Part shown: positions 11,769 through 20,320 of the stretch, in pieces
Layout: every line of letters begins with the position of its first letter
Position numbering within the stretch: position 1 is the stretch's first letter
DNA from: Lepidurus packardi
Lineage: Eukaryota; Arthropoda; Branchiopoda; Notostraca; Triopsidae
NCBI GenBank assembly: GCA_023053545.1
Contig: JAKZAN010000001.1
Span: forward strand, 186,001-250,000
Length of the DNA: 64,000 bases
Direction: 5' to 3'
The notes under the pieces: model-generated
The model's database searches: none
Told to the model about the DNA's origin: nothing
What the model saw: the letters and a program-made list of their open reading frames with translations, nothing else
Program-made: the position numbers and the translations under genes

Positions 11769-12091
11769 TGTTATATATGCGCAGGTTTAAACTGACACGA
11801 CACATATATAGGGCTAACGTCTTTATTTTCACTCTTAAAACTTCCAAACAATCAAACACACTTCAACTCGACTATACTTTCGTCCGTCTCGTCTCGCTGT
11901 TCATTCTCCGCCTTTCTTGTCTAGCGACTAAAAAAGGTCTGATTCCCTAATTCTTGAAATATCAAAAGCGTAGGTCCAGTTTTCCCTTGAACCCATAAAA
12001 CGTCACCCAGTCGAGGTCGATGTCCCATGAGTCAAGTCAGAGCAGGTCAAGTCCTTAGTCATCCCTTCCGGATTCGCATTTATCCGGAACA
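11769..12091 (-). repeat. BEL/Pao 3' LTR
   Basis: 323-bp LTR, on the plus strand starting TGTTATATATGCGC and ending ATCCGGAACA. It is colinear with 17201-17479 but contains about 44 extra bases after GCGCAGGTTT, and a few substitutions. The terminal TGTT/AACA inverted repeat is intact at both ends. Confidence 0.9.
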
Positions 12092-12197
12092 TAGCCGGCC
12101 CTGTTGCGGACGTAAACAATTCAGTCTTCAGGCTCGGCTATCTCCAGCAAACAAAGCTTCGCCGACGGTCGAACATATTCTCCATGCTTCGTTTCGA

Positions 12198-12842
12198 TCA
12201 GCGCTGTTCGTACGAAGCCATCAGGTCCGGGGTAAACTTGGACCACTTGGACCCGAGAGGCCAGAGACCTCTTGGAGTAGTTTCTTCGATCAGCAGCACG
12301 GCATCATCAGGCTGTAGGTTTCGGTTCGGCCTAACCCATTTCCTGCGTTCGATGATGGATGGTACATACTCCCGCAACCATCGGCGCCAGAACCGCTCCG
12401 TGATGGCTTGTGAAGCTCTCCAACGTTTGCGCGCGTTGAGGTCTTCGTTGGTTACCACTGCGATCGGTAGGTTTGGGTTAGCCCGGCCCAGCAAAAGGTG
12501 ATTCGGAGTCAGTGGCTCTGGGTCATCAGGATTCACGCTGATCTGTGTCAGAGGTCTACCATTCAGTAGCGATTCCACTTCAGCCATGACGGTTACCAGT
12601 ACTTCATCGGTGACGGTCTGATTACGCAACGTGTACCTAAGAGCGATTTTAGCCGAGCGAACGAGGCGCTCCCAAACTCCCCCGAAATGCGGGGATGCAG
12701 GAGGGGAGAAATGCCAATTGACGTCCCGCCGGGCTAACTCGCCCCTGATTTGGGTTTCGTGCCAGGCTTTCAAGCACTGCCGAAGTTCCTTTGCACCAGC
12801 GGTTAAGTTCGTCCCATTGTCGCTAAAGACATGCGTCGGGGT
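12198..12842 (-). CDS. BEL/Pao integrase C-terminal half and DUF5641-type domain
   Basis: Encodes the end of the integrase catalytic core, including the glutamate-bearing segment (SPPASPHFGGVWERLVRSAK), then NGRPLTQIS, LTPNHLLLGR and the C-terminal domain with FWRRWLREYVP and LQPDDAVLLIEE, which is characteristic of BEL/Pao integrases. The Asp-bearing FSDNGTN block can be read in this frame just upstream (about 12800-12842) but not in the frame of the preceding ORF. The integrase is therefore split by a frame break near 12845-12866. Confidence 0.85.
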   Translation of the reverse strand, partial: TPTHVFSDNGTNLTAGAKELRQCLKAWHETQIRGELARRDVNWHFSPPASPHFGGVWERLVRSAKIALRYTLRNQTVTDEVLVTVMAEVESLLNGRPLTQISVNPDDPEPLTPNHLLLGRANPNLPIAVVTNEDLNARKRWRASQAITERFWRRWLREYVPSIIERRKWVRPNRNLQPDDAVLLIEETTPRGLWPLGSKWSKFTPDLMASYEQR

Positions 12843-13615
12843 CTATGATGTCTATCTTCTGCATCTGTATCCAGAGAGTGCGCCACTTCCAAGTGGACCG
12901 CACGAGTAACTAAACAAGTAATGAGACATACGTAACGCTTGTGAACCCTGCGGTGTATGACAACCGCGAATGGACCAAAGTAGTCCACGCCTATGTTCGA
13001 AAAGGGTGGACTAAATGCCTCCAGGCGTTGTCGAGGCAAAGCCGACATCAACGGAACGTTCGGCTTCACTCGATAACGTTTACAGGTGAAACAATTATTT
13101 GCCATCTTGTTGACAGCCGCTCGTCCACCCGTTACCCAGTGCTGGAGACGTAGATCAGCGAAGGTCCGCTCGGTTGATCCATGAGCGAGCCTTTCGTGGG
13201 CTTGACGGATTAAGAGGGTGGTTAGCGGGCTGGTAGGGCTCAATAGAATTGGGTGCTTGACGTCGGATGGGAGATCAGCGTGTTGGATTCTTCCACCAAC
13301 TCGCATTAAGCCTCCTTCGTCAAGGAAGGGGGTGAGCTTCAGAAGTTTCGAGTTACGCGGAAGCAGACGTTCAGCCTTCAGGGCGGCATAATCAGACGAA
13401 AAAAGACGTCTTTGTTCCAGTTTGATGAACTCTACGGAAGCGTCTCTGCATTCGGCAACTGTCAGGGGCCCCCTCAACACCGGAAACTTAGAAGGGCGCG
13501 AATTCTTGATAAAACGAAGAACCCATGCCAGGGTCCGCTTCAGTCTATGTAAGTCCGACGTGCTTCTCAGAACTTCAAGCGGCTCACTCCGATCTATTGT
13601 AATATTGGCTATCAT
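12803..13615 (-). CDS. BEL/Pao integrase N-terminal half
   Basis: Encodes the pre-integrase region (LAWVLRFIKN, FLDEGGLMRVGGRI, HPILL), the H2C2 zinc-binding domain (RQAHERLAHGSTERTFADLR, CFTCKRYR) and the first catalytic Asp block (GVDYFGPFAV, YVCLITCLVTRAVHLEVAHS). After HSLDTD the frame changes and part of the expected core is replaced by a short stretch copied from gag (see findings), so this ORF ends in 24 unrelated residues. Confidence 0.85.
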   Translation of the reverse strand: MIANITIDRSEPLEVLRSTSDLHRLKRTLAWVLRFIKNSRPSKFPVLRGPLTVAECRDASVEFIKLEQRRLFSSDYAALKAERLLPRNSKLLKLTPFLDEGGLMRVGGRIQHADLPSDVKHPILLSPTSPLTTLLIRQAHERLAHGSTERTFADLRLQHWVTGGRAAVNKMANNCFTCKRYRVKPNVPLMSALPRQRLEAFSPPFSNIGVDYFGPFAVVIHRRVHKRYVCLITCLVTRAVHLEVAHSLDTDAEDRHHRPRRMSLATMGRT

Positions 13616-14469
13616 CAGTGGTAAAACTTCGGGATCGGTATTGTCAGGTTCGTCTTGAACTTGCGCGGCGGGCCACTCTGGGGGCGGGCGCTGGAGGAAG
13701 GCCGGCCCGTTGAACCATCGGTTCGGTGGAAACCTGCCTCTAACCCTCGGGAACAGTCGTCAGCTGGGTTCATCCTTCCCGGAACATGTTTCCACTGGCT
13801 GGCCTTAGTTAATTCCAGGATCTCGGTAACCCTATTGGCCACAAAAGTTTTAAATTTGCAGGTCTTCGAGTAAATCCAACTTAAAACCGTAGACGAGTCA
13901 GTCCAAAAATGAATCTCGTCAAGCTTTAGTCTTAGTTCCGTGGAAGCCCTGTGGGCCATTCGGGCGGCTAGCAGGGCTCTTCGGAGTTCGAGGCGAGGAA
14001 TAGTAAGCTGCCGCAAGGGTGCCACACGGGATTTAGCTGTAACAAAGCTAGTTGTGATCTCGGTTGAGCCTGAGACGCGTAAGTAAGCTACGGCCCCAAA
14101 GGCAAGCTCCGACGCGTCAGCAAATACGTCAAGTTGGACGGAATGGGGGTTGAGCACGGGTTGCAGGCATCGCGGGATAGTAACAGCTTCCAGTTTTCGG
14201 ATGTCGGACAGCCAACAACTCCAACGTGCAGCTAGGCCTTCGGGAATTTCGTCGTCCCACTGCAGCTCTTGCAACAGGGTTTTGGCCGTCAAGGTGATTG
14301 GAACCAGGAATCCGATAGGATCAAACACGCTCGCCACAGTGCGCAGTATTTCCCGCTTTGTCGACTTCGCGGGCATATGCTTTACGCGGGATGCAAAGCT
14401 GTCTGTCCCAGCATTCCACCCGACGCCAAGAGTCCTTTCTACGGGCAGTCGGTCTAAATCAAGGTCCAT
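13615..14469 (-). CDS. BEL/Pao RT tail and RNase H region
   Basis: Begins in the RT-RNase H connection (GVGWNAGTDSFASRV, ILRTVASVFDPIGFL) and continues through RNase H (DVFADASELAFGAVAYL, KSRVAPLRQLTIPRLEL, FWTDSSTVLSWI, VPGRMNPADDCSRG). The catalytic RT motifs that should precede it are absent: upstream DNA goes straight to the protease region. Confidence 0.9.
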   Translation of the reverse strand: MDLDLDRLPVERTLGVGWNAGTDSFASRVKHMPAKSTKREILRTVASVFDPIGFLVPITLTAKTLLQELQWDDEIPEGLAARWSCWLSDIRKLEAVTIPRCLQPVLNPHSVQLDVFADASELAFGAVAYLRVSGSTEITTSFVTAKSRVAPLRQLTIPRLELRRALLAARMAHRASTELRLKLDEIHFWTDSSTVLSWIYSKTCKFKTFVANRVTEILELTKASQWKHVPGRMNPADDCSRGLEAGFHRTDGSTGRPSSSARPQSGPPRKFKTNLTIPIPKFYH

Positions 14470-14505
14470 ATTCGGGTCAACGCGGTCTTCAGCCGGGAAG
14501 GAAGC

Positions 14506-15507
14506 TTATGTTTCCGATATCATCTTGCATGTTGTGGGTGTAACTCCTAGTGATTCGGTCGTCCAAAAGGACTTGACGCTCTCATGAAGGTCATCGACAG
14601 TTACGTTCATGATATGCCGCTTGGTGTGGAACACAGACTCGACTTGGACTGGTCCCCTCAGGCTCCATCCAAAAGGAGTAAACAGCGCGCGTGGCCCTCT
14701 GACTCCAGGAGGCGGTTTATCATCAAAATGAAGAGCTTCTGGTACGTCAGTGCCAATGAAAACGGTTACCTCGCCAGGCTCAGCTTGGTTCAATGGCAGA
14801 TCTTGCAAGTGCGGCCAGACTTTCTTAAGATGGGGAATATTCCTCTTGCGGAAGGTCGATACCAGCGTCGGAACTGCCGTAGCTTCATCAGCTAAAAAGA
14901 CGTGTTTCCCATCTAGCGAGGCGATAAGAAATCCACCGTTGGGACCATCATGGAATCGCGCCCCTTGAACGTCTTGAGGTCTGCTTCTTCCATCGGGCCC
15001 TTCAGGTTCAGTTTGCGGGCCATGTCTTGGTGGATAAGCGTTCCATCGCATCCGGGGGTCTAGAAGGGCGAACGTGTCGATTCTTCTACCATTAGCTCGT
15101 AGTTGGACTGGTACGATACAAAGTAGAGACACCTTGCGGCGCTTCAGCCATGGAGGATAGTCTTCGTTCTTGTGGCAGCTCACGTTGTTCACAGCAATGG
15201 AGTCTTGGCTAGATGTCGCTGGGATCTTGGCTTCGCCTTTTCTGGAGTACCTAGGGGTTCGGTGAAGTAAAATGTGGTGCTTGGCTTTGCACCCGGCCTC
15301 TCCACAAACAGCCTTCGCAGAGCAATCCTTGGCCAGGTGTCCATCTCCCAAGCAGCGGAAACAAAGTCCTTTGTCCTTCGCTTGACAGGCCCGTTCTTCT
15401 GCCGACAGCGCGGCGAAGGACCTACAAACCGCAATTTCGTGCTTAGGGTTTTTACAATAAGCGCATTCAGAATTATCTTCGCGGCCAGTAGCAAGTACGT
15501 TGACCAC
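14506..15507 (-). CDS. BEL/Pao zinc knuckles and remnant aspartic protease
   Basis: Starts with two CCHC-type knuckles (CAYCKNPKHEIAVC, CFRCLGDGHLAKDC) and a Cys/His tail (CGEAGCKAKHHILLH). The A17-type protease follows: FALLD is seen, but the next residues are in a wrong frame, so the usual Gly-Ser after the catalytic Asp cannot be read and about 30 residues are garbled before homology resumes at FLIASLDG. It continues to WSLRGPV and ends where the RT should begin. Confidence 0.8.
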   Translation of the reverse strand: MVNVLATGREDNSECAYCKNPKHEIAVCRSFAALSAEERACQAKDKGLCFRCLGDGHLAKDCSAKAVCGEAGCKAKHHILLHRTPRYSRKGEAKIPATSSQDSIAVNNVSCHKNEDYPPWLKRRKVSLLCIVPVQLRANGRRIDTFALLDPRMRWNAYPPRHGPQTEPEGPDGRSRPQDVQGARFHDGPNGGFLIASLDGKHVFLADEATAVPTLVSTFRKRNIPHLKKVWPHLQDLPLNQAEPGEVTVFIGTDVPEALHFDDKPPPGVRGPRALFTPFGWSLRGPVQVESVFHTKRHIMNVTVDDLHESVKSFWTTESLGVTPTTCKMISET

Positions 15508-16418
15508 CCTGGGGTCTTCGACTTCCGTGATCCGCGCTTAGATTTCGCCTTGTGGCTATCCTTCTCGTCGTCGGAATCGTCGGTATCGGGCCATGTGCGG
15601 ACGTTGCTTGCAGACTCCACTTTGGTCTCCAGCCAGGAGTCGAAATCCAGAAGATGCGCAGGTCGTGGCTTGAGCCTTTCGATCTCCTCTCCCCATTGGC
15701 TCATCAGTGTCAGCTTGTCCTTCAGCTGTTGCACCAACAGTGCAACAGTTGCAACAGTTGCACCAACTGTGGACTTGAACTCGTTGTCGTGACCAGAAGC
15801 GATAAGGGTGTCTACGGCATTATGAAGCTCTTCGGAGAACCCTTCCAATGCCTCAAAATCGTTTTCTTTGAACTTGGCGTACTTCAGCGCGCTTCGCAAA
15901 CAGGCATTCGTGACCTTTTGCGGGTGGCCGTATTTCCGGTGGAGCTTCTCCAAAGCTCTTCGGTAAAGCACCGGGTTGTTTAGAGCTCCCCGGACGGTTT
16001 TCCGCACCTTCGGGTCGAGTAATTGTCGGAGAACCGCCATGCGTTGGTCATCAGGTTCCAGTACGTCGTGGACCATGGACTTAAACGTAGAGATGAACAA
16101 TGGCCAGTCTTTAGGGTTCGCGGAGAAAGGCATGATGTCTATCTTCTGCATTTGTGCGGCCCTGCAGCTATGGGACGGCTTCGAAGGAGGTGTTTCCGAG
16201 GAATAAATCCAAGCCTCGTTTGGGGTTATGGGTGGCAAGGCAATCAGGTAATTCGTAGAAGACGGCACGCTTAAGGGCAGCGACGAGGTTACCATGGGCT
16301 GTTGATTCGTAGCAGTCAAGGCCGAGCTTACAGCAAGGTTAAGGACAGGCGGAGGATTGCCAACTGGATGGGGAATAGAGGTGTTGGGACTAACTTGCGT
16401 ATTGGGTTCAGGGTTCAA
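15189..16418 (-). CDS. BEL/Pao gag (DUF1759-type)
   Basis: Gag region with the conserved DUF1759-type segment: DIMPFSANPKDWPLFISTFK, VHDVLEPDDQRMAVLRQLLD, RALEKLHRKYGHPQKV, then a predicted coil (QQLKDKLTLMSQWGEEIERL) and a basic stretch (HKAKSKRGSRKSK). Towards its end it overlaps the zinc-knuckle ORF in another frame, so one frame break separates gag and knuckle. Confidence 0.85.
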   Translation of the reverse strand: MNPEPNTQVSPNTSIPHPVGNPPPVLNLAVSSALTATNQQPMVTSSLPLSVPSSTNYLIALPPITPNEAWIYSSETPPSKPSHSCRAAQMQKIDIMPFSANPKDWPLFISTFKSMVHDVLEPDDQRMAVLRQLLDPKVRKTVRGALNNPVLYRRALEKLHRKYGHPQKVTNACLRSALKYAKFKENDFEALEGFSEELHNAVDTLIASGHDNEFKSTVGATVATVALLVQQLKDKLTLMSQWGEEIERLKPRPAHLLDFDSWLETKVESASNVRTWPDTDDSDDEKDSHKAKSKRGSRKSKTPGWSTYLLLAAKIILNALIVKTLSTKLRFVGPSPRCRQKNGPVKRRTKDFVSAAWEMDTWPRIALRRLFVERPGAKPSTTFYFTEPLGTPEKAKPRSQRHLAKTPLL

Positions 16419-17166
16419 GGATCAAAGATGCAAGTGCAAGATGCAAGTGCTTCTCGATCAAATCTTGAAGCTCTCGTTGTTTCTTCCTCTTCAGCAACTC
16501 CTGCCGCTCGATCTCAAGCTCCCTAAGTCTCCTCTCCTCAGCTGCTTCCTCCCTGGCATTCCTTTGGAGTTGGTTCAGCTCAAGCTCTGCTAATTGCCGT
16601 TCTTGTCGCACAAGCTGCAGCCTGGAAGAATGAGAGGTGTTGGTGCTACCTCTTGACATTTGCGAGCGTTGAGACGGGGCTATCGACGCTGCTGAGCTGC
16701 CGGCCCGTGAGAGAATATATTTGTCAATAGCCACATAGCAACTGTTGACTGAGGCTTCCACGTCAGCGATCCAACTTAAGCGGTCTTGTCCGAAAATCAT
16801 GTGCTCAGCTTCCGCTTGGACAAGTCTTTCGTTGAGCTCTGTACATTCTTGAAGACGCTCTACGAGTTGCGTTCGGTAGTCTTTGATAAGCGACCGGGAC
16901 GATTTTTCGTCGATTGCTTTGTGGATTTTGTTCAGAAGTCTGGTTGTTTGCGCCTTCGATTGGGTTCGAAGCGCTTTTACGACATGCGGTTCTTCAGGAA
17001 CGCCATGTTCTTCATCACTGGAATCTTCGGCTTGTCTACTTAAGATCTCTCTGGAAGGTCCGGGATGAGGAGGATCAGCCACAACACGACTTTCAGTGCG
17101 CTGATCTTCTTGCCTTCCTCCTGCGGGAAGAGCTCTCGCGGTCTCCGTAAGTGCGTTTTTCGACAT
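16408..17166 (-). CDS. BEL/Pao gag N-terminal ORF
   Basis: First ORF of the element, beginning with ATG at 17166, 14 bp downstream of the primer-binding site. It is rich in Glu/Arg/Gln with a long predicted coiled coil (LAELELNQLQRNAREEAAEE and RELEIERQELLKRKKQREL), typical of BEL/Pao gag N-termini. It overlaps the next ORF by 11 bp in another frame. Confidence 0.8.
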   Translation of the reverse strand: MSKNALTETARALPAGGRQEDQRTESRVVADPPHPGPSREILSRQAEDSSDEEHGVPEEPHVVKALRTQSKAQTTRLLNKIHKAIDEKSSRSLIKDYRTQLVERLQECTELNERLVQAEAEHMIFGQDRLSWIADVEASVNSCYVAIDKYILSRAGSSAASIAPSQRSQMSRGSTNTSHSSRLQLVRQERQLAELELNQLQRNAREEAAEERRLRELEIERQELLKRKKQRELQDLIEKHLHLALASLILEP

Positions 17167-17179
17167 AATTACTTCAGAT

Positions 17180-17197
17180 TCCCGGGTTTCGGCACCA
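17180..17197 (-). promoter_or_regulatory. BEL/Pao primer-binding site, tRNA-Phe type
   Basis: Immediately inside the 5' LTR. The plus strand reads TCCCGGGTTTCGGCACCA, identical to the 3' end of a eukaryotic tRNA-Phe including CCA, so the element strand is its 18-nt complement. Three bases separate it from the LTR end. The tRNA assignment relies on recalled eukaryotic tRNA-Phe sequence. Confidence 0.8.
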
Positions 17198-17200
17198 AAA

Positions 17201-17479
17201 TGTTATATATGCGCAGGTTTTAAAACTTTCAAACAATCGAAACCCACTTCAACTCGACTATACTTTCGTCCGTCTCGTCTCGCTGTTCGTTCTCCGCCTT
17301 TCTTGTCTAGCAACTACAAAAGGTCTGTCTTCCCTAATTCTTGAAATATCAAAAAACATAGGTCCAGTTTTCCCTTGAACCCATAAAACGTCACCCAGTC
17401 GAGGTCGATGTCCCATGAGTCAAGTCAAAGCAGGTCAAGTCCTTAGGCATCCCTTCCGGATTCGCATTTATCCGGAACA
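17201..17479 (-). repeat. BEL/Pao 5' LTR
   Basis: 279-bp LTR matching 11769-12091 apart from the 44-base segment and scattered substitutions. It starts TGTTATATATGCGC and ends ATCCGGAACA (plus strand). The outer flank is directly the 13-bp minisatellite. Confidence 0.9.
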
Positions 17480-17578
17480 CGGGTCTCTGATCGTGTCTCT
17501 AATCGGGTCTCTGATCGGGTCCCTGATTGGGTCTCTGGTCGGGTTAACAGACGTGCACTTTGATCGGGACTCTGGCGG
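17480..17578. repeat. 13-bp minisatellite, array 2
   Basis: Variants of GGGTCTCTGATCG with the same conserved tail (TTAACAGACGTGCACTTTGAT) as arrays 1 and 3. It abuts the BEL LTR on the left. Confidence 0.75.
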
Positions 17579-18411
17579 GAATCTTACTCTGCGTTTGTCA
17601 TCATGAATTGAAAATTCCACAAATAATTAATTTTGTCATTTAGCTTATTTAAAGTCGGGCCGGAAAATCAGGTCAGGGGAAAAAACCGGCAAGAGAAAAC
17701 TCAGCATGTCTGGCCAAGCCTTTAGGGATCCTAAATGGGCAGTTGTACATCCTCAAAGAAGAAACGGTGCAATGACGAGTCGCGCCACTGAAATTAGCCT
17801 TGACGATCAGCGATGGCTCTCGAGGAGAGTTTGTTATCAAGGCAGGAACCTTTTTTACTTTCACACGAATGTCTCAAATGAATCCGTCCACAATCCGTAC
17901 AAACGACTCGTACTATAAGAAAAGATGCTCAAGGAACCTGTGGGACATTTCTGGCAAGCCTTGGGATTCTTGGTCTAGAAACTGGGCAGCGACACTGCTG
18001 CTGTCGAAAATACACGAGCAATGCTGGATAAGGTGACGGAAAAGTTCGTTGCATCACTGCAGAGGACTATGACTTGGTAAGTTGTAAAATTAAATAATAG
18101 ATGACGTTATAAATTGAGGGAAATATATATTAAAGTCTTTTGCTACGAAACCATTCTGACAGGTACTATATTTCAGCCTTTTTGCGCAACAAAAACTGAG
18201 ATCAATGTTTTGCGGGGAACTTATCTTTTGCTTGCTTTTGAATATGTTATCCTCTAGTTTTTTCTCCTTTCTTTGTGGAATGTTTTCTCGCTTAAAGTTT
18301 GCGCAACATTGTTAAGTTTAAACTGTCCGGGACTTGCACCGCCTCCAGTTTAATACTCGACGGACCAGTTTAACACTCGACAGTTTAATACTTGACAAGA
18401 TCACAACAGCA
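17579..18411. other. No gene recognised
   Basis: Short frames only (for example 17706-17918). An AT-rich part at about 18080-18330 is followed by three imperfect CAGTTTAATACTCGAC-like repeats at about 18350-18398, just before the first FN3 exon. Confidence 0.4.
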
Positions 18412-20320
18412 ATTCATATGTTCTCAAAGATTTAGAAGAGTTCGCAAGCTACGAAGTCACAGTAAAAGCCTTTAACGACGTCGGAATGTCCTTCGCCAGT
18501 CCAGTTGCCAAAGAACGCACCCGAGAAGGAGGTAAAAAACATTTCCTTTATCAAATCATTCATTAAAGCAACATTTCATTTACAAAAATGTTCAATATTT
18601 ATCATTAAGTTAAAGTTCCAAGCGCTGGGCCGAAATCCGTAAGAGCCAATGCAACCTCATCCACCACTGTCGTAGTGAGTTGGGACCAAATCCCCGAAAA
18701 CTTGCGAAATGGAGGGATTCTGGGCTACAAAGTCTACTATGGAGCTGCCAACTTCCGATTTAGGGTACTTTTAACCTTTTAAAATGCCTCTAAAGCACTA
18801 AAAACTGATTTTTTGAATTAGAATAAGGAAGTTCTGGGAAATACGACACTGACAACGACCTTAACAGAGCTCAAAAAGTGTACCAGTTACCAAATCCAAG
18901 TGCGAGCGTACACCAAAATGGGCGATGGCCCCCTCAGTACCGTTCCTGTGATCGCCCAAACCTGGGAAGATGGTAAATTCCTCAAATATTCAATAAAAAG
19001 AGTTCAGATCTCATCCAGTTGTCTTGAATGTTCATAGTTCCCGGCCCTCCTTCGAACGTTTCGTTCCCTGATGTCTCTCTAACGAGCGCTCGAGTCGTCT
19101 GGGACGTTCCAGATGAAGCTAACGGCCAAGTGTTGGCCTATCGCGTGGCGTACGTCATGGAAGGACGCAATGAGAAGCAATCCACAGACTTTACGCCCAT
19201 GGATCGCACCTACCGCGTCACCAACATGGATGCAGAGCAGTTTTATATCTTCCAAGTCTCGGCACAGACCAGTCAAGGTTGGGGACAAGTTGCTTTAGCT
19301 ACACTACGAATAGTCTACACTAGACACAATACAATAGTCTACACTACGAATAGCAGGGAAAGGCCCCAAGCGCCCTCTGCCCCCTTTATTAGCAGCTCGC
19401 AGATCTAAGCGAGGCAAATCACCTTCAATTGGACGCCTGGACGCGATGGTTATGCCCCTTGAAGGTGAAAAAATGACCAAAATTTCAATCGAAATGAAGT
19501 TTTCATTCGATTTTTTTATCATTTAAAGGTATTACACGGTGGAATATAGAGAAGGATTACAAGCACCGTGGGTAACTGCATCAGAACGTGCAGATCCAGC
19601 GCAAGCTTCGTATACGGTCCACGGTTTGAAGCCATTTACGAACTACCAAGTCCGTTTACGGGCGGTAAACGACATGGGTCCTTCGAATTGGTCGCCCAAT
19701 TCCGAGATCTTTCGCACTTTGTCGGCTCCGCCGGCATTGCTGGTACCTAACGTGAAAGTTGTACCCATAACGACCACGAGTGTGCGAGTTTCATGGACAA
19801 TCCTTAGCGAATCCGCTTGGAATGGAGATTCGGGTACTGGCATGTATCTGGTGGAGTACCGGCAGATGGGCGAGTTCCCTGTACTCTCCCAAAACAGCCA
19901 GAAGGAAGAAGTTATGGGAGTTAAGGTAGAAATCATTCCCAATTTTATTTACTATTTTATTTTATTTATTGTTTAATTAACTTTTAATAGGATTGTTTTC
20001 CTTTTTAGACATCGTATATAGTACTGGAAGGGCTTGTGAGGGATCACAACTACGAGGTGACAGTAACCGCAGCTAATTCACAAGGAAAAGGACCGCCTTC
20101 TCCACCAGCGACAGTATTTGTAGGCGAAGCAGTTCCTACGGGAGAACCGCGGAATCTGACGTTGGTTTCAACGTCGCCAACGGAATTAAGACTCACTTGG
20201 GCAGCTCCAGGGATAAACGAGCAAAATGGGGATCTTTTAGGGTACAAGGGCTTGTATTTGGCCCAAGGCGAAGGACTCGAAAAGGAGGAAATGGAGGTGG
20301 TACCAGCCTCTGCCACTTTG
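18412..20320 (+). pseudogene. sdk-like: Sidekick-like FN3 exon cluster, decayed and truncated
   Basis: Six plus-strand exons (about 18412-18531, 18616-18764, 18822-18972, 19038-19464, 19529-19925, 20009-20320) with mostly intact GT-AG borders. They encode consecutive fibronectin type III domains: YEVTVKAFNDVG, VVVSWDQIPEN, YQIQVRAYTKMGDGP, SARVVWDVPDEANG, ITFNWTPGRDGYAP, TNYQVRLRAVNDMGPS, YEVTVTAANSQGKGP. Pattern and wording match the FN3 array of Sidekick, a synaptic and tricellular-junction adhesion protein; I recall this family rather than having aligned it. Disablements are an in-frame TAA near 19407, a frame break near 19455, and a short tandem duplication near 19305-19350. The last exon stops at the block S breakpoint (20317). 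Ig domains, membrane span and cytoplasmic tail are absent. Confidence 0.75.

Larger units (their letters stand above)
11769..17479 (-). mobile_element. BEL/Pao LTR retrotransposon, near complete but RT-deleted
   Basis: Minus-strand element bounded by LTRs at 17201-17479 (5') and 11769-12091 (3'), each starting TG and ending CA on the element strand. The primer-binding site follows the 5' LTR. Order of genes: gag-like N-terminal ORF, gag with DUF1759-type region, zinc knuckles and remnant aspartic protease, RNase H, integrase, and C-terminal DUF5641-type region. The core of the reverse transcriptase is missing at about 14475-14510. There are frame breaks in the protease, at the RT gap and in the integrase. 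The 5-bp flanks (CCTGC and CGGGT) do not match, so no target-site duplication is visible. Confidence 0.9.
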
